Position numbers and translations under genes: made by a program. A stretch of DNA of 64,000 nucleotides from Nitzschia sp. pyKryTriq1 (Eukaryota > Bacillariophyta > Bacillariophyceae > Bacillariales > Bacillariaceae): contig OY101122.1 in NCBI GenBank assembly GCA_956465555.1, forward strand, positions 1,995,001 through 2,059,000. The letters are read 5' to 3'. Positions 1 to 10,150 of the stretch are shown piece after piece (the stretch's first letter is position 1; every line of letters starts with the position of its first letter). Below the pieces are notes generated by a model. It was not told the DNA's origin. It was given only the letters and a program-made list of their open reading frames with translations, and did not search any database.

Positions 1-2668
1 AACAAAAACGACGACGAAACGGACGATAATGATGACGATGATACTGCGCAGCAGCAGCAGCAGCAACACCACCACCACCAACAACAACCTTGGATACTGA
101 AATTCGAACCCATGTTGTTGCATATCGCTGCTCGATCCTTGGCGGTCGGTCAAGCCTTGTTGCAGTTGGCACTGGAATGTGGATTTCGGGAATCAGGATT
201 GGTCGTCACACCCAAGCGTGTCACTGTGGCGATTCGCAGTCACTCGTTGGCCTTGGGTATACCGCTATTCTTACCGCCGTTCCACAACAAGAACAGCAAT
301 GCTGATGAGAACATCAGCAGTGCACTTTGTCCCTCTCCGGACTTTATTCGTGCCTTGGTTCATGAATGTAATCAACGGCTGATTCAAAATTGGAATCATT
401 TGGAACGATTCTATCTCGCCATGGAACAAAAATGGTTTCAGCTTGTTCTACACCCCAAAATTCGTCGGATAATAGCGTCCACTTCTTTGCCACCGCTACG
501 ACTTTGGAATGCGGCAGCAGTAGCCATTGTTCCCACCAAAGATGATGGTGCTAAACGTGCCGATTATCATCATGCTGGCGACTATGAAAGATGTATCTAT
601 ACTTTTGGAGGATACGGCAAAGGTCCAGATCCATTCTCCACCTCATCGTCCAAGCGATCCTCTTCTATTTACCAACTACGACTACCCATCCGCGATAATA
701 TTATTCGTCAACCAGCACCAGTACCAGCACCAGCGTCAGCATCAGCTAATATGAATAATATAGCATGGGAACAAGTGGCTATCCAACAGCCGGAACCATC
801 CATGATTTCCAATGATTTACTATGCTGGGAGGGGCTCGTCGATGTTGTAACACCTCTTTTCGATTTGCCACACGCGTGCCAAGGAATGGCCGCGGCGCGA
901 CTAGGACGATGGATTGTCCTTTGGGGTGGACGGACCAGCCCCACGCAGCCTCTGGATGCCCGAACCATCTATCTCTTTCATCCACCGACTCATCAATTGG
1001 CTGCTGTGTCCACAAGATCCAATAGTGATACTACCACTTCTACTCAAAGTCTACCTCCAGCCCGTTGGGGACATTGTTTGGTTCCCTTGTCTGGCAATCG
1101 ATTAGCTTTGGTGGGAGGTGGTCGATGTGGCGAACTAGCAACAACCACCGACGACGAAAATTCGAACGTCCAAATGATGGGGCCGCCCCCCGCATTGGAA
1201 GATATTTATATTCTTCACTACCTACAAGACAAGGGATATTTCGTATGGGAACGCTTACCACAGCATGTCCAATTGACGGGAGGACGACTCCATGCTGCGG
1301 CGGCTATTATCAAGAAACCTCCCCGGGGCGGGGCCCAGTATCATCACCAAACAACAACAACAACAACAACAGTTAGCACTTCGTCGTCGTCCGAAACACT
1401 TGTGGTTGCGGGTGGTCTCCAATCTATTCCAATGCAACAGAATCCTCTATTACTTTTCAATAGACGACAAGAAAGTCCTTCTTCATCATTGTTTTGGTCC
1501 TGTGAAATTGGTGCTACCGAACGCCCTTTACGCAAAGATGGTAGTAGTGGTACCTACTTGTTGCAGACGAGATCGTGGACCACCACCACCACCACCACCA
1601 CGTCAAGTGCACTCCCGATACAGCAGCAGCAGCAATCCTCTTCAGCAGCAGCAATCCTCTTTATTTGCTGCGGGTCTGACAACGCTTTTGGATGGTCGAC
1701 TTGCCATTCTTTCCGGGGGAGTGTGGGTAGGTGATGGTTTTAGCACTTCTACTGAAGACTCCTCCTCCGAACCACCGCTCCATGCCTATCTTTTACAATG
1801 TGGTAGCAAGAAAAACAGAGACTCTAACAGCAGCAACAGTACGAGTACTAGTCCTCTGACTGTCCATCGATTACCACTATCCTTTGAAAATGAAAATGAA
1901 CAAGAGGGAGGTGCTGCTTTTGATTTTGGCAATCTGGTACATCATACTAGCGTGGCACTATCAGATACAGAATTTGCCTTGATTGGCGGCGGCGTGACTT
2001 CCTTTGCCTTTGGAGAGACGTTTGCCCAGCAGTCGTATCATTTGGAAGTGGTTCTTCCCTCTTCCAATGATAAGCAGGAAACGAATGATCGTGCTACTCC
2101 TCATCTGATCCATCCTTTGACGAGGGGTGTCGCCAAGGATGATGATGCTACTGCTGATTTGGGCCAAGAACCCACGACGGCGATTCTACCCGCCGTAACG
2201 ACGACGACCAAGGTAGTATATGTGCACCCCCAAGATGCCAAACGCGTCAAGATGGAATTGGAACGCCGTGGTTGGCTGGACAAGGGTGTTCGGATGATAA
2301 CCGTCGAACGTCGTCCTCGTCCTCAAGGATTGAACAACAACAACAACAACAATAAGGAGGAGGAGGTAGAAGAAGAAGCAGGTCATGATTCTTCTCCTCC
2401 TCCGCAGGTGCTACTTATACGACTCATTGCCATTCCAATCCGAAAGGACGAGTGGTTGGAATTCCATAATACCTTCCAGTCCTTCTCTACAGCAAGTACT
2501 ACCGAAGAGTCGTCGTCGTCGTCGTCCAGCAGCAGGAATGCTTCTTCTTCTTGTTCTTCTTCTTTTTGGCAATCCTGTATCCAAGGCATTGGACAAGAAG
2601 AAGACATGCCACCCAGTACGGCTCGGTACGCCTCTCTCGGAAACAGACGATCAGCAGGAAATACATAA
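1..2668 (+). CDS. tRNA wybutosine-synthesizing fusion protein (TYW3 - kelch - TYW2 N-part), 5' partial, frame broken
   Basis: The reading frame is already open at the window edge, so the start lies upstream. After an Asp/Gln/His-rich stretch comes the end of a TYW3 domain: WILKFEPMLLHIAARSLA, then a Gly/Arg/Ser segment and VAIRSHSLALG. TYW3 acts in making wybutosine at position 37 of tRNA-Phe. Next comes a kelch-like beta-propeller (GMAAARLGRWIVLWGG, ARWGHCLVPLSGNRLALVGGG), as in the TYW4 half of plant TYW2/3/4 fusions. The frame from position 1 stops at 1734. Kelch sequence resumes one base over (LLDGRLAILSGGV, then FALIGGG) and runs to 2668. Its last part (VYVHPQDAKRVKMELERRGW) resembles the start of a TYW2 module, but no SAM-binding methyltransferase motif follows. 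The frame change lies between about 1541 and 1665, inside Thr/Gln repeats. No convincing intron fits, although GT at 1541 to AG at 1607 would restore frame. A sequencing indel is equally possible. Confidence 0.8.
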
Positions 2669-2979
2669 TTGAACCTACTAGTAATAGTAGATTGTATATG
2701 ATACGAAAAGAAGAGAGGAGCTGTCGCGAGTCTCTATACCGAGTAATAGCATTCTTATTTATTCGGATTTGACTATATTTTACTGTAAAAAGTAATTCTA
2801 CTGGTAGGAGTACTAACTGTAGACTGGTTGGTTGCCACTCCAACTGTAGACTGGTTGGTTGCCACTCCATCGTCCATCAATGTGATGGCGGATGCTCTTC
2901 TTTATATATCTTGCTTGCTTGCTTGGATTTCCCTTTGTGTGTGTGTGTGTGTGTGCTTGCGTGCCGCCAATGCTATTCA
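2669..2979. other. Convergent 3' intergenic region with tandem repeat and GT run
   Basis: This stretch separates the 3' ends of two convergent genes. It holds a perfect 27-bp tandem duplication (2815-2841 and 2842-2868) and a GT dinucleotide run at about 2935-2955. No open reading frame here looks real. Confidence 0.6.
2815..2868. repeat. Perfect 27-bp tandem duplication
   Basis: Two identical 27-bp copies lie back to back; each begins AACTGTAGACTGG and ends TTGCCACTCC. They sit just after the stop of the wybutosine gene. Confidence 0.9.
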
Positions 2980-4038
2980 TCAATTGCCACGACCCCTGCT
3001 GGATGCTCCTGCCGCCGCCAATAGCGATTGATGGGTTTTATTTCTGCAACTACCGCTGCTGCTGCTACTACTACTACTACTACTCCAAACCAATGCCACG
3101 GCGGTCGTAGTGGCAGCAGCAGCTGCTGCCATCCAAGGCCATCCTGCAGGCAAATGAGTATCGAGCCAATTCACGACTTTCGACGAGAGTTCATACAATT
3201 TCGCTGCTGCTGCTGATGATGATGAGGATGGCTTGCCGTTGCTGCCGCCGCCGCCACTGTCAGCAGCAGTAGGATCCAATTTGGGTCGTTTCGGTTCCAA
3301 AGAAATACTCGTCGTCTCCGAAGAAGAAGGCTCTTCTAATTCCGAAGGACTTGGTTCATACCGACGCTTATGACTTGGAAATTGCGGTTCTACCGAAAAG
3401 ACGGAGAGAAATCGCGAAAAGGGATTGGCATAATAGGTGGATGTCGAGGATGATGATGAGGAGGAGGATGCAGGTTTTTTGTGTGTTCGTCGTTCTTCCA
3501 CGGCTTTGTTGCGTTTGGATTTTTGATCCGTCTGCAATTTCTGCAAGCGTTCTTGCTTGTCCTTGGTCAATGATTCTTGCAAAATTTCCATGTCCGACTG
3601 CTGACTTTTGCCGAGTGCTGTGACTGGCAACTCGTGAATGTCATCCTTGTCATCGTCAACTGGTACTGCTACTTTGTGTTTGGTCTTGAAACCAGCAGCT
3701 GCAGCAGCAGCCGCAGTGACGTTGCTCGCCACGGGAGTCGTGTTCGTGGCCTTGACAATTCGGCGCTTGCCGACCATCAAGGCAGCTTTTTCGTCGTCTG
3801 TCATTTCGACCAAAATGCCAGAAGTCATCAGGTCGTTGCTACTTGGAGTACTGGTACCGGTACTGGTACTGGTAGTAATGATAGTAGGACTGCCACTGCG
3901 GGGAGACGGTCCAAAGGCGCTGCTCATAAACGTGGGCGAGGAGGGCTTGTCGATGGGTTCAAAGTCGTCAAACTGATCGTCACTGCTTGGGTTGTATTTG
4001 TTGTTGTACTTGTTGCTCTTGCTGCTGCTGTTTCCCAT
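2980..4038 (-). CDS. Unknown Ser/Ala-rich protein with N-myristoylation signal and C-terminal membrane segment
   Basis: I do not recognise a family. An ATG five codons upstream (4053) gives MISII before a second Met. I chose 4038 because it yields MGNSSSKSNKYN, a textbook N-myristoylation signal (Gly2, Ser6, Lys7). Residue numbers here are from that start. The roughly 352-residue protein is low complexity: a Ser/Thr-rich first third, a poly-Ala run, then a charged helix near residues 140-190 (LTKDKQERLQKLQTDQKSKR) and poly-Ser. Near the C-terminus comes NWLDTHLPAGWPWM followed by an Ala/Thr stretch ending in VALVW, which could be a membrane helix, then another poly-Ser run. If both ends work, the protein would be held on a membrane at both termini. 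The start choice and the membrane helix are inference. The gene is convergent with the wybutosine gene. Confidence 0.6.
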   Translation of the reverse strand: MGNSSSKSNKYNNKYNPSSDDQFDDFEPIDKPSSPTFMSSAFGPSPRSGSPTIITTSTSTGTSTPSSNDLMTSGILVEMTDDEKAALMVGKRRIVKATNTTPVASNVTAAAAAAAGFKTKHKVAVPVDDDKDDIHELPVTALGKSQQSDMEILQESLTKDKQERLQKLQTDQKSKRNKAVEERRTHKKPASSSSSSSSTSTYYANPFSRFLSVFSVEPQFPSHKRRYEPSPSELEEPSSSETTSISLEPKRPKLDPTAADSGGGGSNGKPSSSSSAAAAKLYELSSKVVNWLDTHLPAGWPWMAAAAAATTTAVALVWSSSSSSSSSSGSCRNKTHQSLLAAAGASSRGRGN

Positions 4039-5279
4039 GATGATGGAAATCACAGGAGTATTGATCGTTACGAGTACTAGACTACTCGTAGTTCGTTTTG
4101 TTGGAGCGATGACACACGAGACGAACGAAGCGGTTCTCTTGATGCTCTTCTCCTGCTTGTTGTTGTTGTTGTTGTGATTGAATGATGAGACCTCCTACTC
4201 TCGTTGCGATGCGTCGCGCTGCTAGTAGCTGCTGATGGAGTTCTGATTGAAGGATTTGATTGATGTCACAATCCACCAGAACGGAACGTTGTTGTGCCGG
4301 TACGTGATGTACGGTACGAACGTACCGGTACAGTACTCAGTCTACTGCAAGGCAGTGTCAAACTTCCCGTCGTTCAGAAGCGCGTGGGCGCGTGCGACGT
4401 GCGAGGGGGGAAATTCTGGACGCAGAGTTGATTTGAACGATTCCTTGGTCCTATTTTAAAATCAACTAGACGTATTTTTTCAGTCAAACGAATTAGTTCC
4501 TACCTGGAACTCTCATTCTTGGGTCTGGGTCGGGCACGACCACGTAGGCAAAAACAAAGCTGCTCGCAAGACATCCGCTGGAATTCATCATGAGTGGGCA
4601 GGAGGATTTTGTACTTCTTGTCTTGCTGATGAAGTAGGGCAACTCGAGACAAGCCGGGGAACTTCATTTGCACCTCCGGATGTACTCACCACTTTGGGAT
4701 GTCATAAACATTGAGTTCTAGAGCCATGAGGCCTTAACTATAGTGATCGAGCCACCTGGGGTGTTATGGCGCAGAGCAATTGGGTGTTAATGCCTGTTGG
4801 GGGCTAGAGTTGGGGATATCCCCTATTAGCACCTGTAGTACCTCGAACCCAACATTCAAGTCCTATTGATCAAACAAAGCATTGAATCCTATTGTTCGAC
4901 CCCAGAACGGGTACTTTCGTAGTAACCCCTCTATCGAACCAATAGTACAACCCCTCTATCGAACCAAGACTTATTGCAAGTTACGGGCGGGGGTAGCTGC
5001 CCATACCTTCAGGTACCCATCTCATAGAATGACTATTTTACGTCGAATCGGCCCGCTCCAGCATCGCAAGGGGCTGCTTTCTGCTTTATTGTTCTCAATG
5101 TCGCTGACTCGGCAATGGACGAGCTGAGACGTAGCTACAGTATGTTGATCATTGACGAGGAGCACGAGGCATCTTCACTCGAACATAATAGATTATAGAT
5201 GATTATTTTATTTTGAGATGATGTAAACAAATGTATTTGAACTGTTGGTGCTAGTACGCTCGATGGCTTGTACGCAGTA
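4039..5279. other. Intergenic region with one broken short gene
   Basis: Apart from the short broken frame at 4500-4727, nothing clearly coding is seen. TACCGGTAC-type motifs occur at about 4298-4333. A potential stem (AGTTGATTT at about 4428 against AAATCAACT at about 4460) and a near-repeat of CCCCTCTATCGAACCAA at about 4926 and 4950 are present. Confidence 0.4.
4500..4727 (-). pseudogene. Short broken gene or retroelement remnant with one in-frame stop
   Basis: On the minus strand ATG at 4727 reads MALELNVYDIPKW, then TGA. The same frame continues without a break through VHPEVQMKFPGLSRVALLHQ, DKKYKILLPTHDEFQRMSCE and CFCLRGRARPRPKNESSR, and stops at 4500-4502. The composition looks like a real protein, with no homopolymers. 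The single TGA sits exactly where GTGAGT could be a splice donor, so either a nonsense mutation or a missing exon structure could explain it. No family is recognised. Confidence 0.4.
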
Positions 5280-7287
5280 CTATGCCTCGGCATTGTTATC
5301 GGGGACCGCGGAATATCCAGTGCGGCGACGACGTTCCTTTTGACGATTCGCGAGATTGGCCACCAACAAGGAAACGACAAGTCCTGCCAGAAATGCCACC
5401 AACAATCCCAAGTTGCTGTGCGCACCGCTGAACATGCTCCTGCTGCTGCTGCTGCTGCTGCTGGCATTTGAGAGACTGGCAGACATGGATTCACTAGTAG
5501 TAGTCGAGGTCGACGACGAGGCAATATCATTTTGACTCAAAATAGGCGATTGAGCAAAGCTATCCTCGTATGTCTTTTTGCCTTGGGGATACAAGTGAAA
5601 CCAAGGAAGCTCGTGGGACGAAGCAGCACCAAGCAGGGCGTCCGAACCCGAGCTACGAACTTGAGGAAGTTCCACATCAATCATAGTCTTTTGGGTCAAG
5701 AAGCGAACCAACAAGTCGTAAGCGGGAGCAGGTTGACTGAAGAAAAGAAAATGTGAGAAAGTGCATCGAGAGTACTACGTCAAGAGTCGTCCCAGGGCCG
5801 ACAAGAAGACAAACAAGTAGTATGCTTGTTGTATCACTTACTTGTAAGGGACCATGTGTCCACTGTTGTAGACGATAGCAAAGGTCAAGTTTCCATACTC
5901 CTTGGCCCAACCGGACGGCGTCGGAGAACCTTCGGTCTTCCAAAGTCCACGGGGGGCATCCAACCAGTGATCCTTGCCCTTCCATTGCAGGCGAGTATTC
6001 AATACCATTTCAGTACCGACCATATTGGTGGTCATGTCACGATCTCCATTGTACACCAAGAGGGGAATGCCCGCATCCAACAATTCCCCAATATAGGGTG
6101 CCATACTGAGAGGCTTGTCTTCGTCCATGTAGAGTTGACGATGTTGTTCCATCAAATGACGGCGACGTCTACCTTCTCCCCATTGACATCCGTGCCAGAA
6201 ATGATCTTCAGGAGCATGCAAGGCTGTCTTGACATCGGGCATGTTATAAAAGGCTTCCGATGTGAATGTCACTTGATCGACATTGGCATCAAAGGTAGTG
6301 ATATCGTACTCGTTGGGGTGTCCCGACGCCTGCAGCACTCCCCACATCATTCCACAATCGTCTTGGACATTGAATGGATGAAAGGGGGCCTCTGGTTTGC
6401 TCTTGTCGCTACTGACGCACCGATTCCAAATATCCAGCAACGAATCACGGGTCGGCTTGTCAATGAGTCCATGCCACCAGGAATAGTCAATGGTCGCTGG
6501 TCCTTGAATGGCAGGATCCATCCATCCGTTTCCCTAATGTATTGTATTGTATTGGTATTGTAGACACAGCCAAAAGTTAGAAATGGACGGACAAAGTTCA
6601 GTCAAATCGGAACAGGAGCATTCGTCCTTCCTTTTGTTCCAAACTACGAATACTTACAATAGCGCCACCGCCGAGTTTGATTTTCGGTTGCCCTTTGTTA
6701 TCGATGGTGTTTTGATGATGAAAGTATCTCAAAATCGACGGTACAAACATACCCGCATACGATTCTCCAAAGATGTAGAGTTGTCGATCGGCCAAATGAT
6801 CAAAGACTTGATAAAAGTTTTGAAGAAAGGCGTACAAATCTCCCGATGCTTCCAGTTCGGTTTGTGGCTCGGGTTTACCAAAGGAAAAGCCGGTTCCCCA
6901 AGGGTGTTCCACATACAACATGGTCGTCGCTCGGGTCCATGTGTATTCGTTGTAGCTCAAGTCGGGCGTGGGTTTCAAACAGCAAAATCCAGCGGGTCGG
7001 AGGGGCTGAGTGACCGGACTGTGTTCCATCATGACACCACAGTTAAAGGAAGAGCAGCCGGGACCGCCATTGAGCCAAATGACCAAAGTGTCGGGCACTT
7101 CTTGTGTATCGGGTTCAAACATCCAAAACATGGTATTTCCCTTGCGGTCGCCATTGTCGGCAGGAAGACGACCGGCAAACATTTTGCCGGGAAAGTCGGC
7201 ATAGGCTGGTTGGATCTTTTCGAGGTGGCGCACCCGAAAATCATTCTGGGTGGCGTTCGAAAGAGAAAAGTAGGGAATATCGTCCAT
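5280..7287 (-). CDS. Serine carboxypeptidase (peptidase S10), KEX1-like with C-terminal membrane anchor
   Basis: Three exons are visible: 7287-6658, 6533-5842 and 5736-5280. The introns are 124 and 105 nt, both starting GTAAGT and ending AG. Splicing gives about 592 residues. S10 hallmarks are clear: the oxyanion segment WLNGGPGCSS, nucleophile Ser in FGESYAGMF, the joined motif GGGAI|GNGWMDP across the first intron, catalytic Asp in VYNGDRDMTTN, and catalytic His in NSGHMVPY|NQP across the second intron. After a Ser/Thr-rich stalk comes a membrane helix (LGLLVAFLAGLVVSLLVANLA) and a basic tail, as in Golgi KEX1-type carboxypeptidases that trim basic residues. ATG 7287 follows an in-frame stop and gives no signal peptide. 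An upstream minus-strand frame at about 7329-7612 encodes a hydrophobic segment (GLALLGLWPMIFLILGLL) and may be the true first exon, but I could not find a clean splice joining it. Substrate is inferred from the family only. Confidence 0.88.
5737..5841 (-). other. Intron 2 of the carboxypeptidase gene
   Basis: It starts GTAAGT and ends TTCTTCAG, 105 nt. Splicing in phase 2 creates the Asn codon in GHMVPYNQPAPAYDLL, matching the S10 C-terminal consensus. Confidence 0.85.
6534..6657 (-). other. Intron 1 of the carboxypeptidase gene
   Basis: It starts GTAAGT and ends TTAG on the minus strand, 124 nt. Removal joins the S10 motif GGGAI|GNGWMDP in phase 0, which makes the boundaries secure. Confidence 0.85.
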
Positions 7288-7612
7288 AATAATGATTGCT
7301 TGTATCTAACTCTGTACGAGTAGTGTACTTGCTTGATAGGGATGGGGATTTGGATGAATGTTTCTTGGTCGTCGGTGACGATTGTGAGAAAGATCGAATG
7401 GCAGCATTTTCGCTTGGGTGGATTGGATGCAACAGCCCCAATATCAAAAAAATCATTGGCCAAAGGCCCAAAAGCGCGAGGCCCGCAGCAACGGGAACTT
7501 GACGAAGTCGGAGCCACTCCGACCATCGCGTTGTTTTGTGAAGCAAAAACAAGTCAGTACGGTACTGGTACCAGTACTGTACTACGGCAATCATCGGCGA
7601 AAGTGCAAGCAA

Positions 7613-8314
7613 TCAACTGGTACGTCATCGATTGTCACTTGTCACACCATTCCAGGTGGCCTGCTCTGGTTGCACCGCAGGACAGACAATATGTCCGAGA
7701 AGCCCGAGTTGATACGGACAATTCGGACATTATTTTGGATTTGTCGAACATTTTATTCAAGTGCCCGTCAGAACAACCGAAGTCTAGTGCGTCAGCCGAT
7801 CTTTTTGTCGTGTGTGGCCGCCAAGAAATCAAAGAGAAGAAGAAGATTTTTCGCCTTTTGTCGTTCTTCAATATCATAATTAATTTCGAAATTCTCAAAT
7901 TCCTTCTCTTTTATCGACGACATCGACATTTTTGGCATTTTTGGGAGCTCGCACCCATGTTGTTTCATCAGGCACACACATGGCATGGTGCGGTCGCTCG
8001 GTCGGTCGGAGGTTTTGTTTTCAAAATTCTTCATTATTGGCACTTTTTGGCGGTCCAAGCACACGCTAAAAGGCACTATTTTCTGCGATCGGTTGACACC
8101 TACTCATTTTATCACATAGTAGATACTCGTACGAAGCTACTCTTCTACTCTGTCAGGTGGTGTCAAGATTTTGTGCGGTCTGGATTGATTGAAGCCATCC
8201 AATAGCCAACCAACCAACATCCAATATCTTTCCCTCCATTCCTCCCTCCCTTGACTACACCACCGACACTTTCACATTTTCTTCTATTTTCATTCCTCCT
8301 TTTAATTCCTTGCC
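7613..8314. other. Divergent intergenic region between two protease genes
   Basis: About 700 bases separate the carboxypeptidase 5' region from the trypsin-like gene, so promoters for both should lie here. A long plus-strand frame (7333-8205) crosses it, but it has the composition of noncoding DNA. No TATA box or other site was picked out with confidence. Confidence 0.4.
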
Positions 8315-9514
8315 ATGGCTAATACTCATCTCCGATCCTCCTCCACCTCCAAGAATCAGCGCCGACAGTTGATTGTCGGTGGACAAGTGGCACAGCCCGG
8401 CAAGTATCCCTACTTTGCCTTGGTCAACGATGATTGTGGTGGAAGTTTGATTGCTCCGGACATTGTCTTGACTGCGGGGCACTGCAAACCGCATCGGACT
8501 CTGCGAAATTCGTACGAGGATGAAGAGGTCGATTATGTCCGTGTGGGCATTTTCGCCCGTGAGGAACACAACTCTGATGACGACGACGAAGACGACGACC
8601 ACAACACCGATGACGATGGCGATGACGACGACTTTGACGAGGAAGAGGGTGGTGACGAAGACAACCACGTGTCATCCTCATCATTACTACCGGTAGGAGG
8701 AGGAGAGGAGACCTTTGCGGTTTTGGATGCGACCCGGCATTCACGTTTCCAACGTTTGGGTGACGATGAATTCCGCTTTGATTACACTATCATCCTCTTG
8801 AATGGGACCTCGACCCACCCCACGCTCTCCATCAATCGCAATCCGGATATCTGGGATCGCTATACAAGTAGTGGCAGCAGTGCCACAGTGACTGCCATGG
8901 GAATGGGGGATACCAACAAACACCATGCTTCCAAATCCAGTCGGCTACGAGAAGTCAACTTGACGGTCGTTCCCAATGAAGTCTGTGAACAAACCACGTC
9001 GTTTGACAAGCACGGATACGAAATAGAATCCTATCAAGGAAGGATTGGAAGAAGTCATTTGTGTACCTTTGCTCCTCACAAGGACTCGTGTGCCTATGAC
9101 AGTGGAAGTCCCATCCTTTTGACCGATTCCATCACGAATAATCTTAACAGCAAGCACTTGTTGGTGGGCATGGTCTCTTGGGGGATGGAGTGTGCCGACA
9201 AGGTCTTTCCGGCCGTCAACTCACGTGTCAGTGTGGCCTCGGATTGGATCGATTCGGTCGTTTGTGACTGGAGTGAGAATCCTCCCAAGGAGTTTCATTG
9301 CAATGGCTACGATGATGATGACACTGGCACAATCACTGTCCCCGTCTTGACTCCATCAGGAGGCACAGTCGTTACTGCCACCAACGCATGGACTACCATG
9401 AGAAGTAACGCCGATTTTGCCTTTATTCTGATCATGTGTTTCATGGCTTCCGTGGGAAGTCGACTCTGGTGGGGAAGACGCCGAAGATTTTATGATTACG
9501 AAGAGTTGAAATAG
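8315..9514 (+). CDS. Trypsin-like serine protease (S1) with C-terminal membrane anchor
   Basis: 399 residues. The mature-type start QLIVGG (residues 18-23) follows RR, suggesting cleavage activation. The triad is present: His56 in VLTAGHC, Asp156 in RFDYTIILLNG, Ser263 in CAYDSGSPIL. The residue matching chymotrypsin 189 is Asp (KDSC), which predicts cleavage after Arg/Lys. The residue at position 193, normally the oxyanion-hole Gly of GDSGGP, is Tyr261, and Gly197 is Ser. Between His and Asp sits an acidic insert (about residues 84-117, mostly Asp/Glu) absent from ordinary trypsins. A C-terminal helix (ADFAFILIMCFMASVG) followed by WGRRRRF looks like a membrane anchor. No signal peptide is seen before IVGG, so an upstream exon may be missing. 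Whether Tyr261 lowers activity is inference. Confidence 0.88.
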   Translation: MANTHLRSSSTSKNQRRQLIVGGQVAQPGKYPYFALVNDDCGGSLIAPDIVLTAGHCKPHRTLRNSYEDEEVDYVRVGIFAREEHNSDDDDEDDDHNTDDDGDDDDFDEEEGGDEDNHVSSSSLLPVGGGEETFAVLDATRHSRFQRLGDDEFRFDYTIILLNGTSTHPTLSINRNPDIWDRYTSSGSSATVTAMGMGDTNKHHASKSSRLREVNLTVVPNEVCEQTTSFDKHGYEIESYQGRIGRSHLCTFAPHKDSCAYDSGSPILLTDSITNNLNSKHLLVGMVSWGMECADKVFPAVNSRVSVASDWIDSVVCDWSENPPKEFHCNGYDDDDTGTITVPVLTPSGGTVVTATNAWTTMRSNADFAFILIMCFMASVGSRLWWGRRRRFYDYEELK

Positions 9515-10150
9515 AAGAACAATACGAATAGAAAGAAAGCACGATACACACGAAGAAGAAGAAGACCACAACACAGCACAAATGACCTGGCTCACACATA
9601 CAGACAGTACTGCCACATATACCACTTCGAGTCGTTGTCGTTTCTTGTTTATAGTGAAAGAAACCGGAACAACCATTTTTGGGCGTAAGAATGGTGCAGA
9701 ACAAATAATAGAACCATAATTCGTGGTCCAAACTAATATAGGTGCACTCACTCTGGCTGCTGCCTGTCTATAACTTTGTGACTACTACTAGTACTAATCA
9801 CTAGCAGTACTAATCACTAGCAGTACTACCGCAGACGACTATTTCGCTCAAGAAGAAGAATATTATGTTGCGTCTTCTCTCCCAACTACTCGTTCCGGTC
9901 GCCTGTCTGCTCTAGCTACTCTCTCCTCTACTATATATAGAGAGCTGGAGAGAGTTGTAGACTCTCATCATTATTTGAGCTCGCTCCTCGAAACGCCTAC
10001 TAAAGTATACTCGTACAGTGTATAGTACTATTGCGTCGTACAGTATCCGTAAATAGGAGTATGTAGTATTAGTACGTATTTGCTTGCTATGAACTTTTTC
10101 TTACAGGATAGGAGGCTGGTGGTGGTGCTGCTGCTAGTAGTTCCAGTATT
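9515..10150. other. Convergent intergenic region
   Basis: No gene seen. A duplicated AGTACTAATCACTAGC unit lies at about 9789-9825, followed by CT/GA-rich inverted stretches around a TATATATA core at about 9905-9960. Confidence 0.4.

Noticed and set aside
4882-5127. 81-residue plus-strand frame
   Set aside because: It begins inside a short direct repeat and shows no conserved features; probably chance.
7333-8205. Plus-strand frame of 290 codons upstream of the trypsin-like gene
   Set aside because: Composition is not protein-like, it overlaps the possible 5' exon of the carboxypeptidase, and it is not in frame with the protease.
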